From: Pseudomonadota bacterium
Lineage (GTDB): Bacteria > Pseudomonadota > Gammaproteobacteria > Xanthomonadales > Rhodanobacteraceae
Length of the DNA stretch: 52,328 bases
Direction: 5' to 3'
Assembly: GCA_018240565.1 (NCBI GenBank)
Contig: JAFEFO010000021.1
Coordinates: 1 to 52,328, forward strand
Shown here: positions 29,368-38,266 of the stretch, piece by piece
Numbering within the stretch: the stretch's first letter is position 1
How the letters are laid out: the number at the start of each line of letters is the position of its first letter
Notes under the pieces: generated by a model
The model's input: the letters and a program-made list of their open reading frames with translations, nothing else
The model's database searches: none
Told to the model about the DNA's origin: nothing
Translations under genes and position numbers: made by a program

Positions 29368-29538
29368 CCGGCTCCTAGCCCCCTGTCAGGCCGATTCAGT
29401 GTAGCGCCGTGGCCGCCACATTGCAGGATTTGCGGTCGGCGCGGCGTGCTGGCGCTCACAATTTCGCCTGCTTGCTGCCGGGACGGGCGAAATCCGCGCA
29501 AAGGGTTTAGCATGCCGGCAACTTGCGCGGAGACGACG

Positions 29539-29955
29539 ATGAAACGGCATTGGCATTGGGTGTTCACCCTGCTGTTCGCATGGGCGTTGGTCTACGACCT
29601 GGCGGTGTGGGGTGCTGCCGCCCGCATGCCGCAGATCGGCGGTTTCCTGCAGGCTTCGGCGCAACGCCAGGCACTGCTCGCGCACCTCTACATGGGCGCA
29701 GGAGCCCCGCTCGATGCCGCGGTTCCAGTGCTGGGCGACTGGGGCGCGCAACGCGCGCAAACCGCGTTGGCACCGGGCCTGGAGCGCATCAAGGAAGATC
29801 CGATGGTGTCGATGGACCTGATTTTTTCCAATACCTGGAACAGCACGCACGCCATGCTCAGGTACATGTACTGGGCGGCGCCCGCATTCGGATTGATTGC
29901 CCTGGTGCTGTGGTCGCGGCGGCCGAAGAGGATCCGTTTGATGGGTGGACGCTGA
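29539..29955 (+). CDS. Hypothetical membrane protein with two helices
   Basis: 138 residues. An N-terminal helix (WVFTLLFAWALVYDLAVWGA) and a C-terminal helix (MYWAAPAFGLIALVLW) flank a soluble loop of about 80 residues containing LGDWGAQRAQTALAPGLERI. The tail is strongly basic (SRRPKRIRLMGGR), placing both ends in the cytoplasm. The ATG at 29539 has a GCGGAGA site upstream and is the only start giving a clean signal anchor. I do not recognise the family. It is divergent from the FimX-like gene across 171 bp. Confidence 0.6.
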   Translation: MKRHWHWVFTLLFAWALVYDLAVWGAAARMPQIGGFLQASAQRQALLAHLYMGAGAPLDAAVPVLGDWGAQRAQTALAPGLERIKEDPMVSMDLIFSNTWNSTHAMLRYMYWAAPAFGLIALVLWSRRPKRIRLMGGR

Positions 29956-30520
29956 AACGCTCGTTTCACCCGCCGCGGGATTTCGCACTGCGTAATTTTT
30001 TCATTTTTGCAAAAAAGCATAAAAGTATACGCATGTTCGTTGCGTTGACGGGCCCGTTCAATCGCCGCTTCCCGGACGGTGGCGCCGGCGGCGGCAAACC
30101 TTGTCCGATGCGGCCGGGATGACTTTTGACAGGGGGCGCGAGCCGCCGGACCTGTGCGCCGGTTTATCCGTCTGGACGTCCAATTTGCTGGCGCGCAAGG
30201 CGCTGACAATGTCCGGACGTTATTGTTGCGCAGCAATAAAATAATATATAAATCAGCTACTTAGCGGCACAATTTCCTTGACGGGTGGTGCGACGGCTGC
30301 TAGTTTTCCGCCCGCCCTGGGGTGGGGATTTGCTGCCAGGGCAAACTCGAAGGACTTCGATCGTGGACGCCCGTGCATTGGGTGTGCGCAACGGCGTGTG
30401 CCCCGGCTACTCGCAGGCCGGGTCCGCGCCGGATCGGGTCGCGAGGCGCGACGGATCGCCAAGCCGAGCGGTTCCGGTGAACCGCATCCATCCATCCAAT
30501 CCTGTAGGGGTTCCAAAATA
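29956..30520. other. 565-bp AT-rich intergenic region upstream of S53 peptidase
   Basis: No convincing gene. Two AT-rich islands stand out in otherwise GC-rich DNA: 29993-30030 (T and A runs with AAAAGTATAC) and 30220-30260. Between them is the perfect palindrome TGGACGTCCA (30172-30183 area). The second island holds a promoter candidate. In-frame sequence 5' of the peptidase from 30278 has no signal-peptide or family features, so it is read as leader. Confidence 0.6.
30220..30252 (+). promoter_or_regulatory. Candidate promoter and hairpin upstream of S53 peptidase
   Basis: -35 TTGTTG (30223-30228), 18 bp, -10 TATAAA (30247-30252); this would give a leader of about 260 nt. The -35 sits in the near-palindrome 30220-30239 (stem TTATTGTT/AGCAATAA around GCGC, one G-T pair), which could be an operator. 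Tentative. Confidence 0.4.
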
Positions 30521-32734
30521 ATGAAAATGCACTACGGAACACGTATGCGGCGCACCGCGCTGGTCCTGGCGACAGCGTTTGCATTCGGCGCCGCCGGTCT
30601 GGCAAGCGCCGCACAAACCGGCCTGGTTCGCGTCGGGCCACCAGCCAACATGCATCCCAACGACATGGTCATGGGGCCGTTGGCCGCCACCGAACCGATG
30701 CACGTGCAGATCGCATTGAAATTGCGCAACCAGGATGACCTCAATGCCTTCATTGCTGGCCTTGGCGTGCCCGGGCGCGTGCACACGCCGATGACCACGG
30801 CCAAATTCATGGCCCGCTATGCCCCGACGCAGGAGCAGGCCCAGGATGTCGCCAACTTCCTGAGCCAGTCCGGATTCACCAACATCGTCATCGAGCCAAA
30901 CCGCATGCTGGTGTCGGCCGATGCGCCTTCGGCGACGGTCGCTGCCGCCTTCCAGACGGCGTTTTCCGCGGTGCGCGCGGCGAACGGCACCCTGGGTTAC
31001 ATGAACAGCGGGGCGGTACATGTACCGGCCAACCTGCAAGGTACCGTATTGTCGGTGATCGGCCTGCAGAACGTGCATGGCGCGCGCACCATGTTGCAGA
31101 TCGCCAACCCGAATGCGTTCAATCCGCAGGCGGTGACCGGGCACAACCCGACCGAGTTCGCGTCGATTTACGGCGGCAGCGGCCAGACCACCGGCGCCGG
31201 CGTGACCGTGGGCATCATCACCCAGGGCAAGATCACGCAGACGATCACCGACCTGAACTCGTTCACCTCGCAGAACGGACTGGCCACGGTGACCACGCAG
31301 ACGGTCAACACGAATGGCACCAGTTCCGACACCAGCGGCGTCGACGAATGGAACCTGGACAGCCAGGACATCGTCGGCATGGCCGGCGGACAGGTCGGCA
31401 AGATCATCTTCTACAACATCCCCACGTTGTCCAACGCCAACCTGACGGCGGACTTCAACACGGTGGTCAATGCGAACGCGGCCAAGATCATCAACGTGTC
31501 GCTGGGCGAATGCGAGACCGACGCCCAGGGCGACGGTTCGGCCGCCGCGCAGGACCAGATCTTCCAGCAGGCTGTGGCGCAGGGCCAGACGATCTCGGTT
31601 TCCACCGGCGATTCCGGTTCCGACGAGTGCGGCAACGGCGGCATCACGCCGAGCTGGCCGGCGGCCTCGCAATACGTGATTGCGGTCGCCGGCACCACGC
31701 TCAATGCGTCCACGACGACGTGGAGCAGCGAGACGGTGTGGAGCGACTCCGGCGGCAGTGCGAGCACGTTCGAGCCCAAGCCGAGCTGGCAGACGCTGTA
31801 TTCGGGCAGCACGCGCGGCGTCGCCGACGTGGCTTTCGACGGCGATCCGAACAGCGGTGCGAAGATCATCGTCAAAGGTTCCAGCACCCAGGTCGGCGGC
31901 ACCAGCTTGTCCTCGCCGCTGTTCGTGGGCACGTGGGCGCGCGTCATCGCCGCCAACGGCACGAACGTCGGGTTTGCCGGTCCGCAGATCTACCAGCTGC
32001 CGGCGAGCACGTTCCATGACGTCACTTCCGGCAGCAATGGCAGTTCGTGCTGCACGGCATCGGCCGGTTACGACCTCGCCTCCGGACGCGGCAGCATGAT
32101 CATCAGTTCCGTGCTGGCGAACATCGGTGGTGGCGGCGGCACGAACCAGCCACCGGTGGCGAACTTCAGCTTTACCACCAACGGCCTGGCGGCCAGCTTC
32201 ACCGACAATTCAAGCGACAGCGACGGCACGATTGCCGCGCACGCGTGGACCTTCGGTGATGGCGGCACCTCGACTGCCACCAATCCGAGCCACACCTATG
32301 CGGCGGCGGGCACCTACAGCGTGACCGAAACCGTGACTGACAACGGTGGCGCGACCGGCAGCAAGACGGCATCCGTGACCGTGGCCAGCAGTGGCAGTGG
32401 CGGGTGCACGCCGAGCGGCACCGTTCTGTGCAGCGGCAGCACCGTGACGGGCCTCGCGGCGTCGAAGGGCAGCTGGAGCTCGACCTATACCATCGCGATT
32501 CCGTCGGGTGCAACGAAACTGACTGTCGCAATCTCCGGTGGCACCGGCGATGCGGACCTGTACGTACGCAAGGGTTCGGCGCCGACCACGACGAGCTACA
32601 CCTGCCGTCCGTACCTGACCGGCAACAACGAAACCTGCACGATCAGTTCGCCGACCGTCGGCGCGACGTACTACATTCGCGTACGCGCCTATGCGACGTA
32701 CTCGGGCGTGACGTTGAGCACGACGATCCAGTAA
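30521..32734 (+). CDS. Secreted S53 sedolisin (xanthomonalisin-like) peptidase
   Basis: 737 residues. A signal peptide (ends near ASAAQ) precedes a pro-kumamolisin activation domain (about 45-195), and a catalytic S53 domain (about 205-530). The Glu/Asp pair lies in DEWNLDSQDIV (E-x3-D), the oxyanion Asp in VSTGDSGSDECGN, and the nucleophile Ser in GGTSLSSPLF. A PKD domain follows (PPVANFSFTTNG...HTYAAAGTYSVT), then a C-terminal PPC domain (GDADLYVRKGS...YYIRVRAY). This matches carboxyl-serine peptidases active at acid pH, secreted as zymogens. The start has only a weak site (GTAGGGG). A strong terminator follows. Confidence 0.93.
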   Translation: MKMHYGTRMRRTALVLATAFAFGAAGLASAAQTGLVRVGPPANMHPNDMVMGPLAATEPMHVQIALKLRNQDDLNAFIAGLGVPGRVHTPMTTAKFMARYAPTQEQAQDVANFLSQSGFTNIVIEPNRMLVSADAPSATVAAAFQTAFSAVRAANGTLGYMNSGAVHVPANLQGTVLSVIGLQNVHGARTMLQIANPNAFNPQAVTGHNPTEFASIYGGSGQTTGAGVTVGIITQGKITQTITDLNSFTSQNGLATVTTQTVNTNGTSSDTSGVDEWNLDSQDIVGMAGGQVGKIIFYNIPTLSNANLTADFNTVVNANAAKIINVSLGECETDAQGDGSAAAQDQIFQQAVAQGQTISVSTGDSGSDECGNGGITPSWPAASQYVIAVAGTTLNASTTTWSSETVWSDSGGSASTFEPKPSWQTLYSGSTRGVADVAFDGDPNSGAKIIVKGSSTQVGGTSLSSPLFVGTWARVIAANGTNVGFAGPQIYQLPASTFHDVTSGSNGSSCCTASAGYDLASGRGSMIISSVLANIGGGGGTNQPPVANFSFTTNGLAASFTDNSSDSDGTIAAHAWTFGDGGTSTATNPSHTYAAAGTYSVTETVTDNGGATGSKTASVTVASSGSGGCTPSGTVLCSGSTVTGLAASKGSWSSTYTIAIPSGATKLTVAISGGTGDADLYVRKGSAPTTTSYTCRPYLTGNNETCTISSPTVGATYYIRVRAYATYSGVTLSTTIQ

Positions 32735-32787
32735 CGATCTGCAACATCGGGGACAGGCCGCTCGCTCGGTTTGGATCCAGACTCCAA

Positions 32788-32813
32788 GGGCCGCCTCGGG
32801 CGGCCCTTTTTTT
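32788..32813. terminator. Intrinsic terminator after S53 peptidase
   Basis: GGGCCGCC (32788-32795), loop TCG, GGCGGCCC (32799-32806), then seven T. This is a near-perfect 8-bp GC stem and U tract for the plus strand, ending exactly where the convergent asparaginase-like gene stops. Confidence 0.9.
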
Positions 32814-33301
32814 CAGCTCGCCTCGAAGCGGTTGGCATCGCGGTTCTTGCGCACCCGGGCCGGGTCCCACACGCGCCCGTTCATGGCGATGTAGACGCCG
32901 TCGGACAGCGCCTGGATGGCGCCGACCGCGCAACCGATGTTGAACACCGCGTCCGAGCCCTGGAAGCGTGCGGGATTGAGCGCACCCGTGAGCACGATCG
33001 TCTTGCCGGGGATTCCGGCCAGCGTGCGCGCGGTTTCCACCATCGTGTCGGTGCCGTGCGTGACCAGTACGTGACGGTGCGGTTGTGCGGCGATCGTGCG
33101 CCGGACCAGGTCGCGGTCGGCGTCGTCCATGTGCAGGCTGTCCTTGCGCATGAGGGCGATCACCTCGAATTCGAAGGCGACGCCGAGTTGGTTGAGGATG
33201 TCGCCGATCTGCGGCGCGCCGATCTGGTAGCTCGACTTGTCGTCGAAGTAGATCTTGTCGATGGTGCCGCCGGTGGCGACGATGGTCAGGTGTTGCAACA
33301 T
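32813..33301 (-). CDS. Asparaginase-like protein, N-terminal domain only
   Basis: 162 residues. LTIVATGGTIDKIYFDD carries the first catalytic Thr (TGGTI), and VLVTHGTDTMVETARTL the second (HGTDTM). IVLTGALNPARFQGSDAVFNIGCAVGA follows. L-asparaginases have about 320 residues with a second domain; this protein stops after the first, a form seen as short asparaginase-like proteins in gammaproteobacteria. Both active-site motifs are intact, so it may be functional as an oligomer. Its 5' side borders a REPIN-like element 48 bp upstream. Confidence 0.82.
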   Translation of the reverse strand: MLQHLTIVATGGTIDKIYFDDKSSYQIGAPQIGDILNQLGVAFEFEVIALMRKDSLHMDDADRDLVRRTIAAQPHRHVLVTHGTDTMVETARTLAGIPGKTIVLTGALNPARFQGSDAVFNIGCAVGAIQALSDGVYIAMNGRVWDPARVRKNRDANRFEAS

Positions 33302-33348
33302 GGCAGAGGTTCCGCGATGGCCGCGCGCAGTTTAGCAAAAGGGTTTTC

Positions 33349-33433
33349 GTCATACCGGCATGGATTGCCGGTATCCAGACTGCATGGATTCCATCCCTGG
33401 CGACTGGATTCCGGCAGTCCCTGCCGGAATGAC
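33349..33433. repeat. REPIN-like paired palindrome, copy 2 (85 bp)
   Basis: Arms of 30 bp at 33349-33378 (GTCATACCGGCA...) and 33404-33433 (...GCCGGAATGAC), with a 25-bp centre that is homologous to the centre of copy 3. It lies 21 bp beyond the end of the broken hsdM frame. Confidence 0.88.
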
Positions 33434-33453
33434 GCCACTCATTGACGACAGGC

Positions 33454-34964
33454 TCAATTATGGTTGGGGCTGGGGTCGAGCAACTGCTCCTCGAACCAGC
33501 GCTTGGCCTGCGTCCAGCCCTGTTCGGCTTCCGCGCGCAGCGAGCGGCTTGCGCTTGCCCTTGGCGTCGTGCTTGTTGAACAGCTCGAAATCGTCTTTGA
33601 GCGTCGGCATATCCGCGTCTTTGGCGGTCGCGCCGAACGGCGGGTTGGTCAGCACCAGGTCGAAACTGTCGGGGCGAAAGCCGGCGTTGTGTTCCAGAAA
33701 CGACTTGATCGGGCGCAGCGCGTTGCCGGCCACGACATTGGTGTGGTCGTCGTCGTGCATGATCATGTTCATCTTGGCCACGCGCGCGATGTCGAGGTTG
33801 ATCTCGATGCCGAACAGGTTGCGCTGGGCGAAGTCGTGCCAGTGCTGCCAATGCTGCGGCTCGCCGACACGGTGCTTGCGATTGGCCTCATTGCGCACCG
33901 CATCGAGCGCATGCAGCAGGAACCCGCCGGATCCGCAGCACGGATCGAGCACACGATCCTTCGCACGCGGCTGCATCATTTGCACGCAGAACTCGACCAG
34001 TTCACGCGGGGTGAAGTATTGGCCGGCGTCGCCGGTGAAGTAATCGCGCTGAAACGTCTCGAAAGCCACGCCCTTGGTGTCGAGATCGGTCTTGCTCAAG
34101 CTGAGGCTTTCCAGATGCGCGACGACGGTGGCGATCTTGGAATCGGAAACCTTGATCTCCTCGTTGAACACTTCCGCATCGCGTTTGCGATGGCTCTCGT
34201 ACAGCTTGCGGATGCGCTGGCCGAGCGTCTTGTCGTCTTCGTTGGTGACGATCTGGAAGACATAGGGCTTGCCGATCTCGGTGTCCTTTTCGTCGGCGAT
34301 CTTGACGAAGATGAGTTTGCACATTTCGCTGAACGCCGCATCCGGCTTGAATTCGCCGCCGTTCCAGATGGTGTCGTGGCATTTGGACAACGCCGCAATC
34401 AGGCGCTCCTTGGGCACCGGTGCGATGTCGTGCGCGGCGTCGCCCTTGCGGAACTTGGTCTTGAGCGGCTTGCCGTAGGCGATGGGCAGGTCGGCGACGC
34501 GGTTCTTCTGCCGTTCCAGCGCGCCGTACTTTTCCGTGCAGTCGAAGAACAGACGCGACTGACCCGCGACGACGCCAACATAGATCGCACGAAACTTGCG
34601 CGCGTGACCATTGCCGAACGCTTGCTCAGTGGCCTGTTTCAGTTCCGCATCGGTGATGCCGTCGCGCTTGCATTCGATCACGGCATAGGGCGCTTTGCGC
34701 GCGTCGTCGCCGAAAACGACCAGGTCGGCGCTGTCTTTCGGCGTGCGGTCTGGAACCGTGACCTCGATGCCGATGCGTTGCGGCGCATACATACTGGTAG
34801 CGATAGATCAATTCCGCCCAGAATTCGGCGCGGACTTTTTCTTCCGGATCGCTCCAACGTTCGGAGTGGCCAACGGCAAGGTAGTGGATGCGCTCGGCCT
34901 TGCCTTCGCCGGTCAGTTTGGCGTGGCCGTCGGCGAGCGCTCGCGAGAGGTAGTTGTCGGACAT
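33454..34964 (-). pseudogene. Type I DNA methyltransferase (HsdM-like), frameshifted and truncated
   Basis: The 5' part (from ATG 34964) encodes LSRALADGHAKLTGEGKAER through EFWAELIYRYQY. It then runs out of frame, and the reading continues in another frame as APQRIGIEVTVPDRTPKDSA. The break falls on a TATGTATG tandem (34793-34786); removing one TATG restores one frame. The remainder keeps SAM motif I VLDPCCGSGGF, GIEINLDIAR and catalytic NPPF. About 40 residues after NPPF the protein ends, well short of an HsdM, and a second frame change near 33545 leads to a tail EAEQGWTQAKRWFEEQLL. No hsdS or hsdR remains in the window. Confidence 0.82.
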
Positions 34965-34985
34965 GAGACAAAAATTCCTGTCGAT

Positions 34986-35228
34986 TCAGGAAAACAATTT
35001 TTCGATGAGGGTCGCCTTGTCGATGCGTTGATGCGCGGCAATTTCGGCGAGGATGGCGTGCAGGGTGCCGATCTTCAACGGCGAGTGATTCGGTACCGTG
35101 ACGAAGTGCGGCGAAGGCGCTGCTGTGGTAAGTCGGATATGACTTCCGCTTTGGCGCGCCACGGTATAGCCGATCCGCGCCAGCGCCTTGATGAGTTGCC
35201 GCGCATCGACGTCGCGCGGCGGCTTCAT
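34986..35228 (-). CDS. hicA: HicA-type mRNA interferase toxin
   Basis: 80 residues. DARQLIKALARIGYTVARQ is the conserved helix-strand of the dsRBD-like fold. The catalytic His is in GSHIRL, and VPNHSPLKIGTLHAILAEI completes the HicA pattern. HicA cleaves mRNA unless bound by HicB. It is the second gene; the ATG overlaps the hicB stop (ATGA at 35228-35225). It lies 21 bp before the broken hsdM gene and may belong to the same acquired block. Confidence 0.9.
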   Translation of the reverse strand: MKPPRDVDARQLIKALARIGYTVARQSGSHIRLTTAAPSPHFVTVPNHSPLKIGTLHAILAEIAAHQRIDKATLIEKLFS

Positions 35229-35431
35229 GCCGCCAGAACTTCGTCGTGGACGAAGTGAAGGCGAATCAGCCGCGGCCCTTGGCCTTCATCGAAATGGCAG
35301 CGCACGGCGTCGCGCACCATGCTGCGCAATTCGTCAAGCGTTTCCGCCTCGGTGAAAATGGCGGGCCCCAACGCGTGCGCGGTGTACCCGCCCTCTGGCG
35401 CTTCTTCGACCTGGAAAATGATTTCGTTCAT
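35225..35431 (-). CDS. hicB: HicB-type antitoxin, short form
   Basis: 68 residues. FQVEEAPEGGYTAHALGPAIFTEAETLDELRSMVRDAV is the partial RNase-H-like HicB fold that covers the HicA active site. There is no C-terminal helix-turn-helix or ribbon-helix-helix DNA-binding part, so autoregulation of the usual kind is not expected from this protein alone. The ATG at 35431 is used because upstream in-frame sequence is antisense to the neighbouring dehydrogenase. It is the first gene of hicBA. Confidence 0.88.
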   Translation of the reverse strand: MNEIIFQVEEAPEGGYTAHALGPAIFTEAETLDELRSMVRDAVRCHFDEGQGPRLIRLHFVHDEVLAA

Positions 35432-35499
35432 GGCTAGGCAATCATAGCGCAAGCAGTGTGTCAACGGCTTTCGCGCGGGTGCATCCACGCGTAGCAAAG

Positions 35500-37170
35500 T
35501 CAATAGCTGTCGCTGGCGAGAATCTGTGCATCGTGCAGACCGTCGGGTTTCAGGCGCAGCAGGCGATGTTCGGCGAAGCGGCGCGCAGCCGCCGCCGGGC
35601 GCGGATCGTTTTCCGCGCGCAATGCCCATTCGGCGTGACGCGCGAGCAGGGTGAGCGCGAACATGCGCGCCAGTCCGAAAGCCAGCTCGCGGCCGCCGGC
35701 TTCGATGCGCTGGCGATCGCCGGCCGAGGCTTTCTGCAACCATTCGGCGATCGCGGTGGCCGCCATGCGCGCGGCGCGCGCGCACGGTTCGAGTTCGCTC
35801 GCCTGTACCTGCGAGAGGATGGTGCGTTGTGCGCTGAGCAGCGACTGCAGCCCGCCGGACTCGCGCAAGGCGCGTTGGAAATCCAGCGCCTGCACGTTGC
35901 TGGCGCCTTCCCAGATCGGCCAGACCTGGGCATCGCGCAGCAGTTGCGGCACGCCGCTGTCTTCAAGATAGCCGACGCCGCCGATGCACTCGCAGGTTTC
36001 CGATGCGATCGCCACGGCAAGCTTGCCGGTCCACAATTTTGCCAGTGGCGTGAGCAGGCGCAGCAGGTTCTTCTGGTTGTCGTCGGCTTGTTCGCATTGC
36101 ACGCGGCCGAGAAGTTCCGTCACAAAGAACGCAAGGTGGAATGCGGCCTCGAACTCGGCCTGCATGCCGGCGAGGGTATCCTGGAACAGCAACTGCTCGG
36201 CCAGCGGCTTGCCGAAAACGACGCGACGGTTGCCGTAGTCGCGTACCAGCGCAATGCAGCGGCGCATGGTGGCGAGCGCGCCGATCGCATTCCATGTGCG
36301 CGTGATGTTGAGCACCGGCGCGATCTGGCGCACGCCGAATCTCGGCTCGCCGACGAGCTCGGCGGGCGTGCCATCGAGATGGATTTCCGCGGTCGGCAAC
36401 TGCCGCGTGCCGAGTTTGTCCTTGAGGCGGTCAATGGTGACGTTGCGCCAACGCCCGTCGGACTTGCGCGGTTCGAGGTAGAACAAGGCCAGCGCATCGG
36501 ATCCCGCGGGCGCGCCGGCGGGACGCGCCAGGGCCAACGCGGCCTGTGCATTGATCGCCGAGGTGAACCATTTGCGCCCGTACAGGCGCCAGCGGCCGTT
36601 TTCCTCGCGCGCGATCGTTTCGGTTGCCGAGACGTCCGATCCGCCGACGTTTTCCGTCATCCATTGCCCGGAAATCCAGAATTTTTCCGGATCGCGGCTC
36701 AGCAAGTGCGGCAGGGCGCGGTCGATCAGGCGCTGGTTGCCGGATGCCTTGAGCGCGGTGGCGGCGCCGTCGGTCATCGCCAGCGGGCAGGTGTAGAACT
36801 CGCTGGCGCAGTGGAATAGATAGACCAGCGCAAACTGATGCACGCGCGCATGCGTGCCGTGCGTAGTCTCGTGGCCGGCGGCGACCAGGCCATGCCGCGC
36901 GGCCAGCGGCTGCGCGGCGATCCATGCCGGGGTCAATTCGATGCGATCCACGCGCTCGCCCCACACGTCCCACTGCGTGAGTGTCGGCTCGGCGGGCGCT
37001 TGCGCGCGCGCCAGCGCCCAGGCGTTGGCGGCGTATTCGCCGAGATCGGTGAGGTCGGGCTCGATGGCGCCCAGCATCGTGCGCGGCAGGATCCGGCGCA
37101 GGTACGAACGCAGCACGCGATCGTCCAGATACTGGTTGCTCAACACCGGGGCGGCTTGCAGGAATGGCAT
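35500..37170 (-). CDS. AidB-like acyl-CoA dehydrogenase family protein
   Basis: 556 residues, the length of AidB (about 540). QWMTENVGGSDVSATET is the FAD-binding loop. WFTSAINAQAALALARP, NITRTWNAIGALATMRRCI, and the C-terminal ECIGGVGYLEDSGVPQLLRDAQVWPIWEGASNVQALDFQRAL include the conserved flavin and active-site Arg/Glu regions. AidB binds DNA and may protect it from alkylation; related proteins act as acyl-CoA dehydrogenases. The two cannot be told apart by eye here. It is a single gene between hicBA and the DUF2069-wrbA group. Confidence 0.88.
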   Translation of the reverse strand: MPFLQAAPVLSNQYLDDRVLRSYLRRILPRTMLGAIEPDLTDLGEYAANAWALARAQAPAEPTLTQWDVWGERVDRIELTPAWIAAQPLAARHGLVAAGHETTHGTHARVHQFALVYLFHCASEFYTCPLAMTDGAATALKASGNQRLIDRALPHLLSRDPEKFWISGQWMTENVGGSDVSATETIAREENGRWRLYGRKWFTSAINAQAALALARPAGAPAGSDALALFYLEPRKSDGRWRNVTIDRLKDKLGTRQLPTAEIHLDGTPAELVGEPRFGVRQIAPVLNITRTWNAIGALATMRRCIALVRDYGNRRVVFGKPLAEQLLFQDTLAGMQAEFEAAFHLAFFVTELLGRVQCEQADDNQKNLLRLLTPLAKLWTGKLAVAIASETCECIGGVGYLEDSGVPQLLRDAQVWPIWEGASNVQALDFQRALRESGGLQSLLSAQRTILSQVQASELEPCARAARMAATAIAEWLQKASAGDRQRIEAGGRELAFGLARMFALTLLARHAEWALRAENDPRPAAAARRFAEHRLLRLKPDGLHDAQILASDSY

Positions 37171-37218
37171 GTGCAGATCTCCGCTGCGAATGCGCCGATT
37201 ATACGCAGGCGGCGAGGA

Positions 37219-37575
37219 TCATTTTATGGATGGGCGCTTGTAATGCCGCGCATCCCAGCCCAGTGCGGCAATGACGACCAGGGCCAACGCGATTTCGGCG
37301 AGTGCAAGCCAGCGCGTGGACGAATCCGAATATGCTGCGCTGACGCCGTGGCAGAAATAGAACAGGCACACGATGCCGCCGACGAGCACGCCGCGGCGCA
37401 GGTTGCGGCGCGCGATCCACACTCCCGGCACGAGCGGCAGCACGGCCAGCGCGAGCGTTGGCCAACGCTGTGCCGCGGGTGGCGGCAGAAGCCAGCCGTG
37501 CCAGAGGATTTGCAGCGCGATCAGCGCGAACGACGCCAGCAATCCGCCGACCAGCACATTCGTGCGTGTGTTCAT
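37219..37575 (-). CDS. DUF2069 membrane protein
   Basis: 118 residues, about four helices (LVGGLLASFALIALQILWHGWL, LALAVLPLVPGVWIA, GVLVGGIVCLFYFCHGVSAAY, LALAEIALALVVIAALGW). The LALAVLPLVPG...FCHGV pattern is DUF2069, which is typically encoded next to wrbA in gammaproteobacteria, as here. Its ATG overlaps the wrbA stop (ATGA). Function unknown. Confidence 0.85.
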   Translation of the reverse strand: MNTRTNVLVGGLLASFALIALQILWHGWLLPPPAAQRWPTLALAVLPLVPGVWIARRNLRRGVLVGGIVCLFYFCHGVSAAYSDSSTRWLALAEIALALVVIAALGWDARHYKRPSIK

Positions 37576-38165
37576 GCGCCGAGTTTCGCTGCGATCTGCG
37601 CCACGCGCCGGCCGAGCGTGTGCGCCAATGTGCGTTCGTCGCCGCTGATCGGTCGATCGCCGCCGACGCCGGCGACATGGCTGGCGCCATAGGGCGTACC
37701 GCCGGTGGTGGTCGCGTTGAGTTCCGGCTCGGTGAACGGTATGCCGACGATCAGCGCGCCGTGGTGCAACAGCGGCAGCATCATCGAGGCGAGCGTGGTT
37801 TCCTGGCCGCCATGCATGGTCGCGGTGGACGTAAAAAATGCCGCCGGCTTGCCGACGAGTGCGCCGGAGGCCCATTCGGCGCCGGTGGAATCCAGGAAAT
37901 GCTTCATCGGTGCCGCCATGTTGCCAAAGCGCGTGGGGCTGCCGATGACGATGCCGGCGCATTCGCGCAGGTCGGCAAGCGTTGCATACGGCGCGCCTTC
38001 GTCCGGCTCGGGCGGTTGTGCGGTCTGCGTGACGGGCGCGACCGGCGGCACGCTGCGCAGGCGCGCACGCATGCCGGATACTTCTTCGACGCCGCGCGCG
38101 ACGTGACGCGCAAGTTGGGCGACGGCGCCGTTGCGGCTGTAGTAGACGATGAGGATTTCGGACAT
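37572..38165 (-). CDS. wrbA: NAD(P)H:quinone oxidoreductase WrbA
   Basis: 197 residues. A flavodoxin-like fold with the FMN-phosphate loop YYSRNGAVAQLA near residue 8, SPTRFGNMAAPMKHFLDSTG (near 78-97), and FTSTATMHGGQETTL (near 110-124). WrbA reduces quinones by two electrons and protects against oxidative stress. The ATG at 38165 is chosen over one at 38213, since the conserved strand begins at EILIVYYS. It is translated ahead of the DUF2069 gene and divergent from a thioredoxin-like gene. Confidence 0.93.
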   Translation of the reverse strand: MSEILIVYYSRNGAVAQLARHVARGVEEVSGMRARLRSVPPVAPVTQTAQPPEPDEGAPYATLADLRECAGIVIGSPTRFGNMAAPMKHFLDSTGAEWASGALVGKPAAFFTSTATMHGGQETTLASMMLPLLHHGALIVGIPFTEPELNATTTGGTPYGASHVAGVGGDRPISGDERTLAHTLGRRVAQIAAKLGA

Positions 38166-38266
38166 CGGTTTGGCGCCTGCGACGGATTGGGTTAAGTTTG
38201 CCAGATCGCGCAAGCAATTCGCTGCCGGCGCGGTCTCAAGGTGTGTTGTCCGCTACGGAGACTGCA

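Noticed and set aside
30100..30140. Fifth REPIN-like copy (GGGATGACTTTTGACAGGG)
   Set aside because: Only the last few bases of an arm match; no partner hairpin or CCAG/CTGG pair is present.
30278..30520. N-terminal extension of the S53 peptidase
   Set aside because: It would bury the signal peptide; codons and composition do not look coding.
35449..35476. TTGACA and TATGAT near the hicB start as a promoter
   Set aside because: The two hexamers are only 12 bp apart, too close for sigma-70.
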